Below, one piece after another: positions 1 to 6,384 of a DNA stretch of 7,553 bases. Source of the stretch: Planctomycetota bacterium (lineage in GTDB: Bacteria; Planctomycetota; MHYJ01; JACPRB01). Position numbers and translations under genes: made by a program. The stretch spans positions 1 through 7,553 of the forward strand of contig JAHFOZ010000262.1 in NCBI GenBank assembly GCA_023261405.1. The letters are read 5' to 3'. The notes beneath the pieces are model-generated. The model saw nothing but the letters and a program-made list of their open reading frames with translations. It made no database searches and had not been told where the DNA came from. Numbering within the stretch: the first letter of the stretch is position 1; every line of letters begins with the position of its first letter.

Positions 1-903
1 ATCGTGCGCGTGAAGGAGGGAGACCCGCTCCTCGAGCGCCTGCTCCTGGGCTACGGCCAGTTCGGCGTCATCACCAAGGCGCGGCTCAAGGTCCGCCCCT
101 ACCGGCCGATGACGACCCAGTACTACCTCTACTCGGACATCGGCGCCGCGGTCGAGGACATGATGCGCCTCGTGGAGAAGGACGCCGTGGACGCCTGCGC
201 GATCCTCACGCTCATGGATCGAGTGATCGCCCTCATCGTCGGGTTCGAGGGTGCGCCCGCCCCGATCGACGTGCGGGGCCATGGCGAGGCCTCCTTCAAG
301 GTCCTCTCGGCGCTATCCTATGCGCTGCGGCCGTGGCGCTGGAAGGAGGCGCGCTTCCTACTGCGGCGCGGCGACGACCTCCTCCCGGCCCTCACCCACC
401 CCCTTTTCACCCGCGATGGAAAGATCGACGACCGCACGGTCGTCTTCAGCCGGCTCATCTGGAAATACTGGGGCGACCGGCAGGTGGTGATCCCGGACCT
501 CGCCATCACGATGACGAACTTCGTCGAAGCCGCGCGCCGCGGGATCGCGGTCTGCAAGCGCTTCTTCCCGTACTTCACGCTCTACGGGGTCATGATCCGC
601 AAGTTCGGCGAGCGCCCCCGCTACGAGATGAGCGCCATCCCGCCGACCCCGGACCGCCACGTCTGCGGCATCGAGTTCTCCCCGCTCCTCGAGGGGGCCG
701 ACTACCCGCCCAATCACTTCCAGGACTTCAAGAACGCCATCTACGACGAGGGCCTGCGGCTCGGCGGCAGCTACTACCGCTTCGGCGGCGTCATGAAGCC
801 CTACATCCGGAAGATGTTCGGCGACGCGATGGTCGACCGCCACCGCGCGATGAAGCAGGAGCTCGACCCGGCCTTCATCCTCAACCCCGGGGTGGTCTTC
901 TGA
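1..903 (+). CDS. FAD-linked oxidase, PCMH/GlcD-like (C-terminal part, 5' truncated)
   Basis: The frame is open from the first base, so the gene begins before the window and its N-terminal FAD-binding half is missing. The visible start (GYGQFGVITKARLKVRP, around residues 17-33 of the fragment) matches the end of a PCMH-type FAD-binding domain, where a glycine-rich GxFGVIT segment contacts the flavin. The rest is the substrate-side domain, ending in LDPAFILNPGVVF, the usual last motif of glycolate/lactate oxidase and cytokinin-dehydrogenase-like enzymes. The family oxidises an alcohol or 2-hydroxy acid, or removes hydrogens from a small substrate, and passes electrons to oxygen, a quinone or a partner protein. 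The substrate cannot be read here. The next gene encodes an iron-sulfur protein and overlaps by 4 bp, which suggests a GlcD/GlcF-type pair. No signal peptide can be assessed. Family call is strong; specific enzyme unknown. Confidence 0.85.
   Translation: MVRVKEGDPLLERLLLGYGQFGVITKARLKVRPYRPMTTQYYLYSDIGAAVEDMMRLVEKDAVDACAILTLMDRVIALIVGFEGAPAPIDVRGHGEASFKVLSALSYALRPWRWKEARFLLRRGDDLLPALTHPLFTRDGKIDDRTVVFSRLIWKYWGDRQVVIPDLAITMTNFVEAARRGIAVCKRFFPYFTLYGVMIRKFGERPRYEMSAIPPTPDRHVCGIEFSPLLEGADYPPNHFQDFKNAIYDEGLRLGGSYYRFGGVMKPYIRKMFGDAMVDRHRAMKQELDPAFILNPGVVF
889..895 (+). promoter_or_regulatory. possible Shine-Dalgarno for the CTG-started iron-sulfur gene
   Basis: GGGGTGG lies 4 nt before the CTG at 900. 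It can pair with the 16S rRNA tail (GGAGGTG consensus) if one G:U wobble is allowed. It sits inside the last codons of the upstream oxidase gene, so translational coupling is an alternative explanation for initiation. The match is modest and could be chance in GC-rich DNA. Confidence 0.3.
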
Positions 904-1745
904 ACTACGCCGACTGCATCGGGTGCGGGCTCTGCATGATCGGCTGCCCCGCCTACGAGGAGACCTCCTTCGAGCCGCTCACGGCCAAGGGACGCAACAA
1001 GGCCCTCCAGGCCGGCCTGGGCGCCCGCGACATGGAGGAGTCGGTCTGGGCCTGCACGCTCTGCGGCTACTGCGACGCCATCTGCCCCAAGCACGTCCGC
1101 AACGTCGAGATCGTCCTCAAGCTCCGCCGCGACCTGCACGGCGCCGCCCTCCCCTCCGCCCCCGTCTCACGGCCGCTCGTCCTCGGCTGCACGATCCGCG
1201 AGCGGGCCCCGGAACTCATCCCCTCCATCGTCGCGTTCCTGGAGAAGCTCGGAAGACCCGCGGAAACCGCCGGCGAGACCTGCTGCGGCTCGCTCGACGC
1301 CGAGGCCGGACGGGCGACCCGGACCCGCGTTCCCGCCGGCGTCGTCGCCGACCCGGTCTGCATGGAGCAGTTCGAGGGCGAGTTCCTGGGCGAGCTGGCG
1401 ATGAAGTCTCTCGGTCTCTTCAACCTCAAGCCGCCCTTCTACTACTTCGTCCCCCATCGGTTGATCAACCGCGACCCGGGCCGCTACTACGCGCCCTACC
1501 ACGCCCTGCGGCTCGCGACCGGATGCGAAACCAACCTCGACCTCAACCGCCTGGCGCGGTCGACCTCGATGGGATCGCTCCAGGGCCTGGGCGGCCGCGA
1601 TGCGCGCGACGTGAGGGAGGCGGTCGGGCGCCTCCTGCGTCACTCGAAGGCGGAACGGATCATCACCTGCTCCCCGGCCGACTACCTGGCGTTCAAGCAG
1701 CACTCCGGCCGCGAGACGAGGTTCGTCACCGAATGCCTGAAGTGA
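900..1745 (+). CDS. Two-[4Fe-4S] protein with degenerate CCG-like region (GlcF/HdrC-like)
   Basis: About 281 aa. Two ferredoxin-type motifs sit at the N-terminus: C6-x2-C9-x2-C12-x3-C16-P and C52-x2-C55-x2-C58-x3-C62-P, each able to hold a [4Fe-4S] cluster. This is the layout of GlcF, GlpC and HdrC-type electron carriers. A cysteine-rich part follows: C97, the pair C128-C129-G130, then C154, C209 and C257 (in ITCSPAD). It resembles a CCG domain but lacks the usual closing CxxC and carries roughly 100 extra residues, so its cluster or substrate site is probably altered. The likely role is electron transfer between the flavin oxidase upstream and another partner, perhaps the flavoprotein downstream. 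The start is uncertain: no ATG, GTG or TTG precedes the first cysteine motif in a suitable place, and CTG at 900 overlaps the previous stop (CTGA). A start at the ATG of residue 13 would destroy the first cluster. A fusion to the upstream gene broken by an indel is also possible. Confidence 0.8.
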   Translation: MNYADCIGCGLCMIGCPAYEETSFEPLTAKGRNKALQAGLGARDMEESVWACTLCGYCDAICPKHVRNVEIVLKLRRDLHGAALPSAPVSRPLVLGCTIRERAPELIPSIVAFLEKLGRPAETAGETCCGSLDAEAGRATRTRVPAGVVADPVCMEQFEGEFLGELAMKSLGLFNLKPPFYYFVPHRLINRDPGRYYAPYHALRLATGCETNLDLNRLARSTSMGSLQGLGGRDARDVREAVGRLLRHSKAERIITCSPADYLAFKQHSGRETRFVTECLK

Positions 1746-2926
1746 AGGCCGACGTCCTGATCGTGGGGGCGAGCCTCGCCGGCGGCGCGGCGGCGAAGCG
1801 GCTCGTCGACGCCGGATTCAAGACGATCATGATCGAGCGAAAGGAGCTGCCGCGGCACAAGATCTGCTCGGGTATCCTTTCGCCGCGCGGGTGGCGCTTC
1901 CTGCACGAGAATTTCGGCGAGCCGCCGCCCGAGGCGTTCCACGAGCCCAAGCACGTCCGCGGCGTCAACTTCCTCTTCCGGAACGGCCTCCAGCTCCCGA
2001 TGGAGTTCACGGCCGGTCCCACGCCGCACATCTACCGGAAATTCGCCGACCTGCATGTCGTCCGGAAGAGCCGCGCCGAGATCCACGAGAGGACCGAGTT
2101 CACGGAGATCCTTCCGGACGACGCCGGGGTCACCGTGAAGGCCAGACGGCGCGGCGAACCCGTCACCTATCGTGCGAAGTACGTGATCGCCGCGGACGGT
2201 CCGCGCTCGTCGGTCGTCGCGAAGCTCTACCCGGGCTTCCGCGACTCCATCTGGTGGTTCGTGGTCGGGCAGAAGTACTACAAGGGGGAGATCGGCCTGG
2301 ACCCGGCCTGGTTCCACTTCATGATCCACCCGGAGCTCGGGTACTACAACTGGCACCACCCGGAGGCCGGGTGCCAGATCGTGGGCTACACCTGCGAGCA
2401 CGGCGAGTCGTGGCCCGACGGCCATGCGCGGGTCGTCGAGTACCTCCGGGAGAACCACGGGCTCCGAATCCGGGAGGAGGTCTCGAAGGAGGGCTGTCTC
2501 GAAAACTTCGGGATGTCGCTCACGAACCACTTCGTATTCGGGAAGCAGCGCGTGCTCGTGACGGGCCAAGCGGCGGGCTTCCTGAACATGATGGCCGAGG
2601 GCATGTCCTGCGCCCTCCACAGCGGGGCGACGGCGGGGGAGGCGATCGTGGAGGCGGTGGCGCGCAACCGGGACCCCAACGCCCTCTACGACGAGCTGAT
2701 CCAGGATGAGCGGCGGCGGACCGTGGACCAGTGGAACCCGCTCCGCATCCTCCTCTCCACCCCGCACGAGGCCGACCTCAAGGGCGCGATCAGGAAGTTT
2801 CCTCTCGTGGACCGCGCCTACATGGTGAAGGAGATGCTCGCCTACTGCGGCCAGTACCGCGGATACCAGTGGATGGCCCCCATCCTCGCGGCGGCGGTCA
2901 GGCGCCTCTTCCTCGGCCGGTACTGA
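1733..2926 (+). CDS. FAD-dependent oxidoreductase, geranylgeranyl reductase family
   Basis: 397 aa, close to the usual family length. An N-terminal Rossmann fold binds FAD: VLIVGASLAG (residues 8-17) and the acidic E35 ending strand 2. KICSGILSPRG (43-53) matches the conserved KxCxG segment of geranylgeranyl reductases, with C45 as the conserved cysteine. YVIAADGPRSSV (150-161) is the second FAD motif. GYYNWHHP (203-210) resembles the family YxWxFP substrate-site motif, with H in place of F. VTGQAAGFLN (276-285) is the third FAD motif, but the usual aspartate of GD is Q279. Family members saturate double bonds of isoprenoid chains (archaeal lipids, chlorophyll side chains, menaquinone) or act as related flavin monooxygenases. 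The substrate here is unknown. No transmembrane segment is obvious. ATG 1733 is chosen because a GAGG lies 11 nt upstream and the start gives a normal N-terminus. GTG 1742, which would overlap the preceding stop as GTGA, is the alternative. It overlaps the iron-sulfur gene by 13 bp. Confidence 0.85.
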   Translation: MPEVKADVLIVGASLAGGAAAKRLVDAGFKTIMIERKELPRHKICSGILSPRGWRFLHENFGEPPPEAFHEPKHVRGVNFLFRNGLQLPMEFTAGPTPHIYRKFADLHVVRKSRAEIHERTEFTEILPDDAGVTVKARRRGEPVTYRAKYVIAADGPRSSVVAKLYPGFRDSIWWFVVGQKYYKGEIGLDPAWFHFMIHPELGYYNWHHPEAGCQIVGYTCEHGESWPDGHARVVEYLRENHGLRIREEVSKEGCLENFGMSLTNHFVFGKQRVLVTGQAAGFLNMMAEGMSCALHSGATAGEAIVEAVARNRDPNALYDELIQDERRRTVDQWNPLRILLSTPHEADLKGAIRKFPLVDRAYMVKEMLAYCGQYRGYQWMAPILAAAVRRLFLGRY

Positions 2927-2940
2927 GAGTCCGGATTCAC

Positions 2941-2971
2941 CGCGGAGGCCCGCCCCAAGGACACCTCCGCG
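2941..2971. repeat. 8-bp perfect inverted repeat after the flavoprotein gene
   Basis: CGCGGAGG (2941-2948) and CCTCCGCG (2964-2971) are exact reverse complements separated by 15 nt. The stem is very GC-rich and starts 14 nt after the TGA of the flavoprotein gene. No run of T follows, so it is not a classical intrinsic terminator. It may stabilise the mRNA 3' end or assist termination. It lies inside a coding-like in-frame tail, so it may also be a by-product of codon content. Confidence 0.4.
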
Positions 2972-3026
2972 CGCATGGACAGGATCCTCGATCTCAAGTA
3001 GGGACCTATCCGGGCACGGCGGGGTT

Positions 3027-3035
3027 TGATAGTAT
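3027..3035 (+). promoter_or_regulatory. Extended -10 promoter element for priA, leaderless type
   Basis: TGATAGTAT reads as TGn followed by the -10 hexamer TAGTAT (TAnnnT; 4 of 6 match to TATAAT). This short AT-rich patch stands out in very GC-rich DNA. The last T is at 3035, so a start 7 nt downstream falls at 3042, the G of the priA GTG codon. There is no Shine-Dalgarno sequence between the element and the GTG, which fits a leaderless mRNA. No convincing -35 hexamer was seen near 3007-3012, as is common for extended -10 promoters. Confidence 0.5.
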
Positions 3036-3041
3036 CCCGCG

Positions 3042-5204
3042 GTGGCCGAGTTCGCCGAAGTCGTCCTCAACCTGCCGATTGACCGCGCGTTCACGTACCG
3101 GATCCCGGAGGCCCTGCGCGGGCGCGTCCGGCCCGGCGTGCGGGTGACCGTCCCCTTCCGGAACCGCAGCGAGGGCGGCTACGTCGTGCGGGTCGCTGAC
3201 ACGGCTTCCTTCCCCCGCCTGAAGGACATCACGGGGGCGGACGAGGACGTCACCGCCGACGAGCGCCTCCTCGATCTCGCCCGCTGGATGGCGGACCGTT
3301 ACGCCTGTTCCTGGGGCGAGGCCGTCGCCGCGGCCATCCCCTCGGGCGTGAAGAAGGCCAGCCCCGGGAAGTTCGTGCGGCTCATCTCGGCCGGCGAGGG
3401 CGAAGGGGCCACGAAGAAGCAGAAGGAAGTCGCGGCCTTCGCGCGGACCCTCTCCGCCCCCCTGCCGCTCCGCGACTTCGTCCGACGCGCGACGACCTCC
3501 ACGGGCGTGGTTGCGAAACTGGTGGCCGCGGGCGCGCTCCGCGAGCAGCAGGTCCGGGCCGAGATCGAGGCGATGGCCGAGGCGATCGTCGAGAAGCCGA
3601 AGGAGATCCGGCTCACCCCGGACCAGGTGGCCGCGCTCGCCGCCGCCGAGCAGCCCGGCGTGGTGCTGCTCCACGGCGTGACCGGCAGCGGAAAGACCGA
3701 GGTCTACCTGCGGGCCATCGAGCGCGTCGTGGCGGCCGGGCGGCAGGCGATCGTGCTCGTGCCCGAGATCGCGCTCACGCCGCAGACCGTCTCGCGCTTC
3801 AAGGCGCGGTTCCGCCGCGTGGCGGTGCTCCACAGCGTCCTCACGGAGGCCGACCGCGCCGGGCAGTGGCGCGCGATCCGCGCGGGCGAGGTGGACGTGG
3901 TGGTGGGCGCCCGCTCGGCCGTCTTCGCCCCGGTGCGCTCCCTGGGACTCGTGGTGCTGGACGAGGAGCACGAGGCGGCCTACAAGCAGGAGAACGTGCC
4001 GCGCTACCACGCCCGCGAGGTGGCCGTGGAGCGCGCGCGCCGCGAGGGGGCGTCGGTGATCCTGGGCACCGCGACGCCGTCCCTCGAGGCGCTCCACGCC
4101 GCGCGGGGCGGGACGTGGCGGCTCGCCCGCCTCCCGGGCCGCATCCTGGGACGGGAGCTGCCCGAGATCGAGGTCGTGGACATGTCCGCCGAGCGCGCGG
4201 AACTCAAGCGGCAACCCGCGATCTCGCGCCGGCTGGAGCAGCTCATGCGGCAGGCCCTCGAGCGCCGGGAGCAGGTGATCCTCTTCCTCAACCGCCGGGG
4301 CTTCCTCACGCACGTCTCCTGCCCGCGCTGCGGCTGGTTCTTCAGCTGCAGGAAGTGCGACGTGGCGATGACGTTCCACAAGGAGTCGGGCCGCGCCCTC
4401 TGCCACTACTGCTTCGACTCGAAGCCGCTCCCCCTCTCCTGCCCCGAGTGCCAGGGCCCCAAGCTGCTCCAGTACGGCCTCGGGACGGAGCGGATCGAAT
4501 CGGAGGTCGGGCGGATCTTCCCGGGCTACCGGGTGGTCCGCATGGACAGCGACTCCATGAAGACGCGCAAGGACTACGGCGACTCGCTCGGGGCCTTCTT
4601 CGGCGGGAAGACGGACATCCTCGTGGGAACCCAGATGATCGCCAAGGGCCTCGACGTGCCCGACGTGACCCTCGTGGGCGTCATCAGCGCGGACACGTCG
4701 TTCCACGTGCCCGATTTCCGGGCGGCGGAGCGGACCTTCCAGCTCATCACCCAGGTGGCCGGCCGCACAGGCCGCGGGCCCAAGGGCGGGCGGGTCGTGG
4801 TGCAGACGCACTACCCGCAGCACTACGCCGTGAAGGCGGCGGCCACCTACGACTTCACGGGGTTTACGCGGCAGGAACTGGAAATGCGGCAGGAGACCAG
4901 GTACCCGCCCTTCATGTCGCTCGTCCGCATCCTCGTCCAGGGCTGGGACCTGGGTCGCGTGAACGAATGCGCCGGCCGCCTCGGAGTGAAGCTGCGCGCG
5001 GAGTTCGGTCCCCTGGAAGCCGACCTGCTGGGTCCGGCGGCCTGCCCCCTCGCCCGCCTCAAGAACCGCCACCGGGTGCACCTGCTGCTCAAGGCGCCGT
5101 CCCTGGAAGCGGTGCTCCCCCGCCTGCGTCAGCTGGCCGGTGGGTTCCCGGACTCCCGCGCGCTGCAAGCCTCGATGGACGTGGACCCGTTGAGCTTGCT
5201 CTGA
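3042..5204 (+). CDS. priA: Primosomal protein N' / replication restart helicase PriA
   Basis: 720 aa, typical for PriA. It is a 3'-5' superfamily 2 DNA helicase that recognises stalled forks and D-loops and reloads the replicative helicase through the primosome. The N-terminal DNA-binding domain begins AEFAEVVLNLPIDRAFTY, as in the family. Walker A is GVTGSGKT (212-219), Walker B is DEEH (307-310), and GTATPS (342-347) is motif III. Eight cysteines (427, 430, 436, 439, 454, 457, 467, 470) form the two zinc sites inserted between the helicase lobes. GTQMIAKGLDVP (529-540) and QVAGRTGRG (571-579) are motifs V and VI; the latter has T where most PriA have A. All catalytic residues appear intact. 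The GTG start is well fixed: an in-frame TAG lies four codons upstream at 3030-3032, and a later start would remove the conserved N-terminus. It is probably transcribed from its own promoter. It converges with rph, with stop codons 4 bp apart. Confidence 0.97.
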   Translation: MAEFAEVVLNLPIDRAFTYRIPEALRGRVRPGVRVTVPFRNRSEGGYVVRVADTASFPRLKDITGADEDVTADERLLDLARWMADRYACSWGEAVAAAIPSGVKKASPGKFVRLISAGEGEGATKKQKEVAAFARTLSAPLPLRDFVRRATTSTGVVAKLVAAGALREQQVRAEIEAMAEAIVEKPKEIRLTPDQVAALAAAEQPGVVLLHGVTGSGKTEVYLRAIERVVAAGRQAIVLVPEIALTPQTVSRFKARFRRVAVLHSVLTEADRAGQWRAIRAGEVDVVVGARSAVFAPVRSLGLVVLDEEHEAAYKQENVPRYHAREVAVERARREGASVILGTATPSLEALHAARGGTWRLARLPGRILGRELPEIEVVDMSAERAELKRQPAISRRLEQLMRQALERREQVILFLNRRGFLTHVSCPRCGWFFSCRKCDVAMTFHKESGRALCHYCFDSKPLPLSCPECQGPKLLQYGLGTERIESEVGRIFPGYRVVRMDSDSMKTRKDYGDSLGAFFGGKTDILVGTQMIAKGLDVPDVTLVGVISADTSFHVPDFRAAERTFQLITQVAGRTGRGPKGGRVVVQTHYPQHYAVKAAATYDFTGFTRQELEMRQETRYPPFMSLVRILVQGWDLGRVNECAGRLGVKLRAEFGPLEADLLGPAACPLARLKNRHRVHLLLKAPSLEAVLPRLRQLAGGFPDSRALQASMDVDPLSLL

Positions 5205-5208
5205 CCGA

Positions 5209-5925
5209 TCAGGCCAGTGCCTGGGCCTGCAAGTCCCGCAGGCGGGCGATGCCCGACTCCGCGAGCGAGTAGAGCGACATGAGGCGCGCGGCGTCGAAGG
5301 GGGTCTTCTCCGCCGTGCCCTGGACCTCGACGATGAGGCCCTTGCCCGTGAGGACCACGTTCATGTCCACCTCGGCCTTCGAGTCCTCCACGTAGCAGAG
5401 GTCGAGGAGCGCCTCGCCGCGGAACACCCCCACGCTGACCGCCGCCACGGAGTCGCGGACCGGGGGCGCGGCGAATTTCACGCCGTCCCTCTGCAGCGCG
5501 CGCACGGCGTCCATGAGGGCCACGTACGCCCCGGTGATGGCCGCGGTGCGGGTCCCGCCGTCGGCCTCGAGGACGTCGCAGTCGAGCCAGATCGTCTTCT
5601 CGCCCAGGATCTCCATGTCCACGATCGAGCGGATCGCGCGGCCGATCAGGCGCTGGATCTCGGCGGTGCGGCCGTCGGTCTTCCCGGCGCGCTCGCGGGG
5701 TTTCCGGTCCGACGTGGAGCCCGGGAGCATGCCGTACTCCGCGGTGACCCAGCCCACCCCTTTGCCCTTGAGCCAGGCCGGCACCTCGTGGGCGATGCAC
5801 GCGGTGCAGAGGACCTTGGTCTTCCCGAACTCGACGAGCACCGAGCCGGGCGCGTTCGAGGTGTACCCGCGGGAGATCTTCACCGGCCGGAGCTGGTCCG
5901 GCGCGCGCCCGTCGATCCGTTTCAT
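5209..5925 (-). CDS. rph: Ribonuclease PH
   Basis: 238 aa, the normal length. RNase PH is a phosphate-dependent 3'-5' exoribonuclease that trims tRNA precursors and other RNAs, working as a hexameric ring in the cytoplasm. The N-terminus MKRIDGRAPDQLRPV is diagnostic. GRTAEIQRLIGR (85-96) contains R86, and GGTRTA (123-128) contains R126; these are the phosphate-binding arginines at their usual numbers. EDSKAEVDMN (180-189) provides acidic residues D181 and D187 for metal binding and catalysis. VQGTAEKTPF (201-210) closes the site, with K where G is common. ATG 5925 overlaps the rbfA stop as ATGA, and a purine-rich ribosome-binding stretch precedes it, so translation is likely coupled to rbfA. 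rph is often followed by rdgB; here it is last in its cluster and runs straight into convergent priA. No sign of damage. Confidence 0.97.
   Translation of the reverse strand: MKRIDGRAPDQLRPVKISRGYTSNAPGSVLVEFGKTKVLCTACIAHEVPAWLKGKGVGWVTAEYGMLPGSTSDRKPRERAGKTDGRTAEIQRLIGRAIRSIVDMEILGEKTIWLDCDVLEADGGTRTAAITGAYVALMDAVRALQRDGVKFAAPPVRDSVAAVSVGVFRGEALLDLCYVEDSKAEVDMNVVLTGKGLIVEVQGTAEKTPFDAARLMSLYSLAESGIARLRDLQAQALA
5210..5229. repeat. Inverted repeat at the priA/rph convergent junction
   Basis: CAGGCC (5210-5215) pairs with GGCCTG (5224-5229) across 8 nt, with an alternative inner pairing of CCAG and CTGG. It lies in the last codons of rph, just past the priA stop. It could act as a bidirectional stop or barrier between converging transcripts, but neither strand shows a T tract. 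The stem is short, and its existence is certain only as sequence, not as function. Confidence 0.25.
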
Positions 5926-6329
5926 TCCTCTTCCCCTTCCGAGGGCGGCTTCGGGTCCGCCGCCGCCCCGGCCTCCTTTGCCTTGCGCTGCCTCGCGAGG
6001 TCGTCCAGCGTCTTCGTGATCTTGAACGCCTTTTCGATGGACTCGTCGAGCTCGAAGCGGATCACGGGGAAGGACCGCATCCGGATCCGGCGCGAGAGCT
6101 CCTTCTGGACGAACCCGTGCGCATGGCTGAGGCCCTTCATCGAGAGCCGCTTCTGTTTCTGCGTCCCCATGACCGAGACGAAGATCGTGGCCTCCCGGTA
6201 GTCGTCCGACACCTTGGCCTTGGTCACCGTGATGAACCCCTTGCGCGGGTCCTTGAGCTCGTACAGGAGAATCCGGCTGGTCTCCTTGACGATCTCGCTC
6301 GACAGCCGGTCCTTGCGGTAGTGCGACAC
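5922..6329 (-). CDS. rbfA: Ribosome-binding factor A
   Basis: 135 aa. RbfA is a KH-fold protein that binds the 30S subunit near the 5' end of 16S rRNA and assists late maturation, notably during cold stress. The sequence follows the family along its length: YRKDRLSSEIVKETSRIL near the start, then DPRKGFITVTKAKVSDDY (about residues 27-44), IFVSVMGT (49-56), LSRRIRMRSFPVIRF (78-92) and the LDESIEKAF helix. The last 24 residues are a charged, Ala/Pro/Glu-rich tail ending EGEEE, probably disordered. Start is GTG at 6329-6327 on the minus strand, preceded by a weak GGGGAT ribosome-binding site 7 nt away; no better in-frame start is close. It lies 55 bp after infB, the classic nusA-infB-rbfA neighbourhood, and overlaps rph by 4 bp. 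Confidence 0.95.
   Translation of the reverse strand: MSHYRKDRLSSEIVKETSRILLYELKDPRKGFITVTKAKVSDDYREATIFVSVMGTQKQKRLSMKGLSHAHGFVQKELSRRIRMRSFPVIRFELDESIEKAFKITKTLDDLARQRKAKEAGAAADPKPPSEGEEE
5926..5940 (-). promoter_or_regulatory. Ribosome-binding site of rph inside the 3' end of rbfA
   Basis: On the minus strand the 15 nt before the rph ATG are GGAAGGGGAAGAGGA, an all-purine stretch with Shine-Dalgarno-like GGAAGG and AGAGGA. It also encodes the acidic EGEEE tail of RbfA, so the same bases serve both purposes. It supports ATG 5925 as the rph start. Confidence 0.6.
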
Positions 6330-6368
6330 AGGATCAATCCCCGTCGATGTTCTTCCAGGGGGGTGGGT

Positions 6369-6384
6369 CCCGGGAATCCCCGGG
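6369..6384. repeat. CCCGGG hairpin directly after the infB stop codon
   Basis: CCCGGG (6369-6374) and CCCGGG (6379-6384) are self-complementary copies separated by AATC, forming a 6-bp all-GC stem with a 4-nt loop. On the minus strand it begins at the very next base after the infB TAG. No T tract follows, so full termination is unlikely. It may protect the infB 3' end, attenuate expression of rbfA and rph, or mark a processing point. Confidence 0.4.

Noticed and set aside
923..1732. Upstream extension of the flavoprotein frame (about 270 codons before ATG 1733)
   Set aside because: The extension is Arg/Pro-rich nonsense overlapping the iron-sulfur gene in another frame; recognisable FAD motifs begin only after 1733.
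2924..2971. Selenocysteine insertion: UGA followed by a hairpin at about the right distance
   Set aside because: The loop is 15 nt, longer than typical bacterial SECIS loops. The family has no known C-terminal selenocysteine, and the enzyme is already full length at the UGA. Kept only as a remote option within the tail finding.
2927..3041. Intrinsic terminator between the flavoprotein gene and priA
   Set aside because: A stable stem exists but no T-rich tract follows it, so the classical definition is not met.
1682..3094. Minus-strand open frame of 470 codons opposite the flavoprotein gene
   Set aside because: Shadow frame: no recognisable motif, composition biased to Arg, Glu, Val and Leu, and the plus strand encodes a clear FAD enzyme.
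3006..5168. Long minus-strand open frame opposite priA (720 codons)
   Set aside because: It is a mirror of the priA reading frame. GC-rich codons with few stops produce open complementary frames. Its translation is low-complexity (rich in Arg, His, Glu, Ala, Gly) and matches no family, while the plus strand has every PriA motif.
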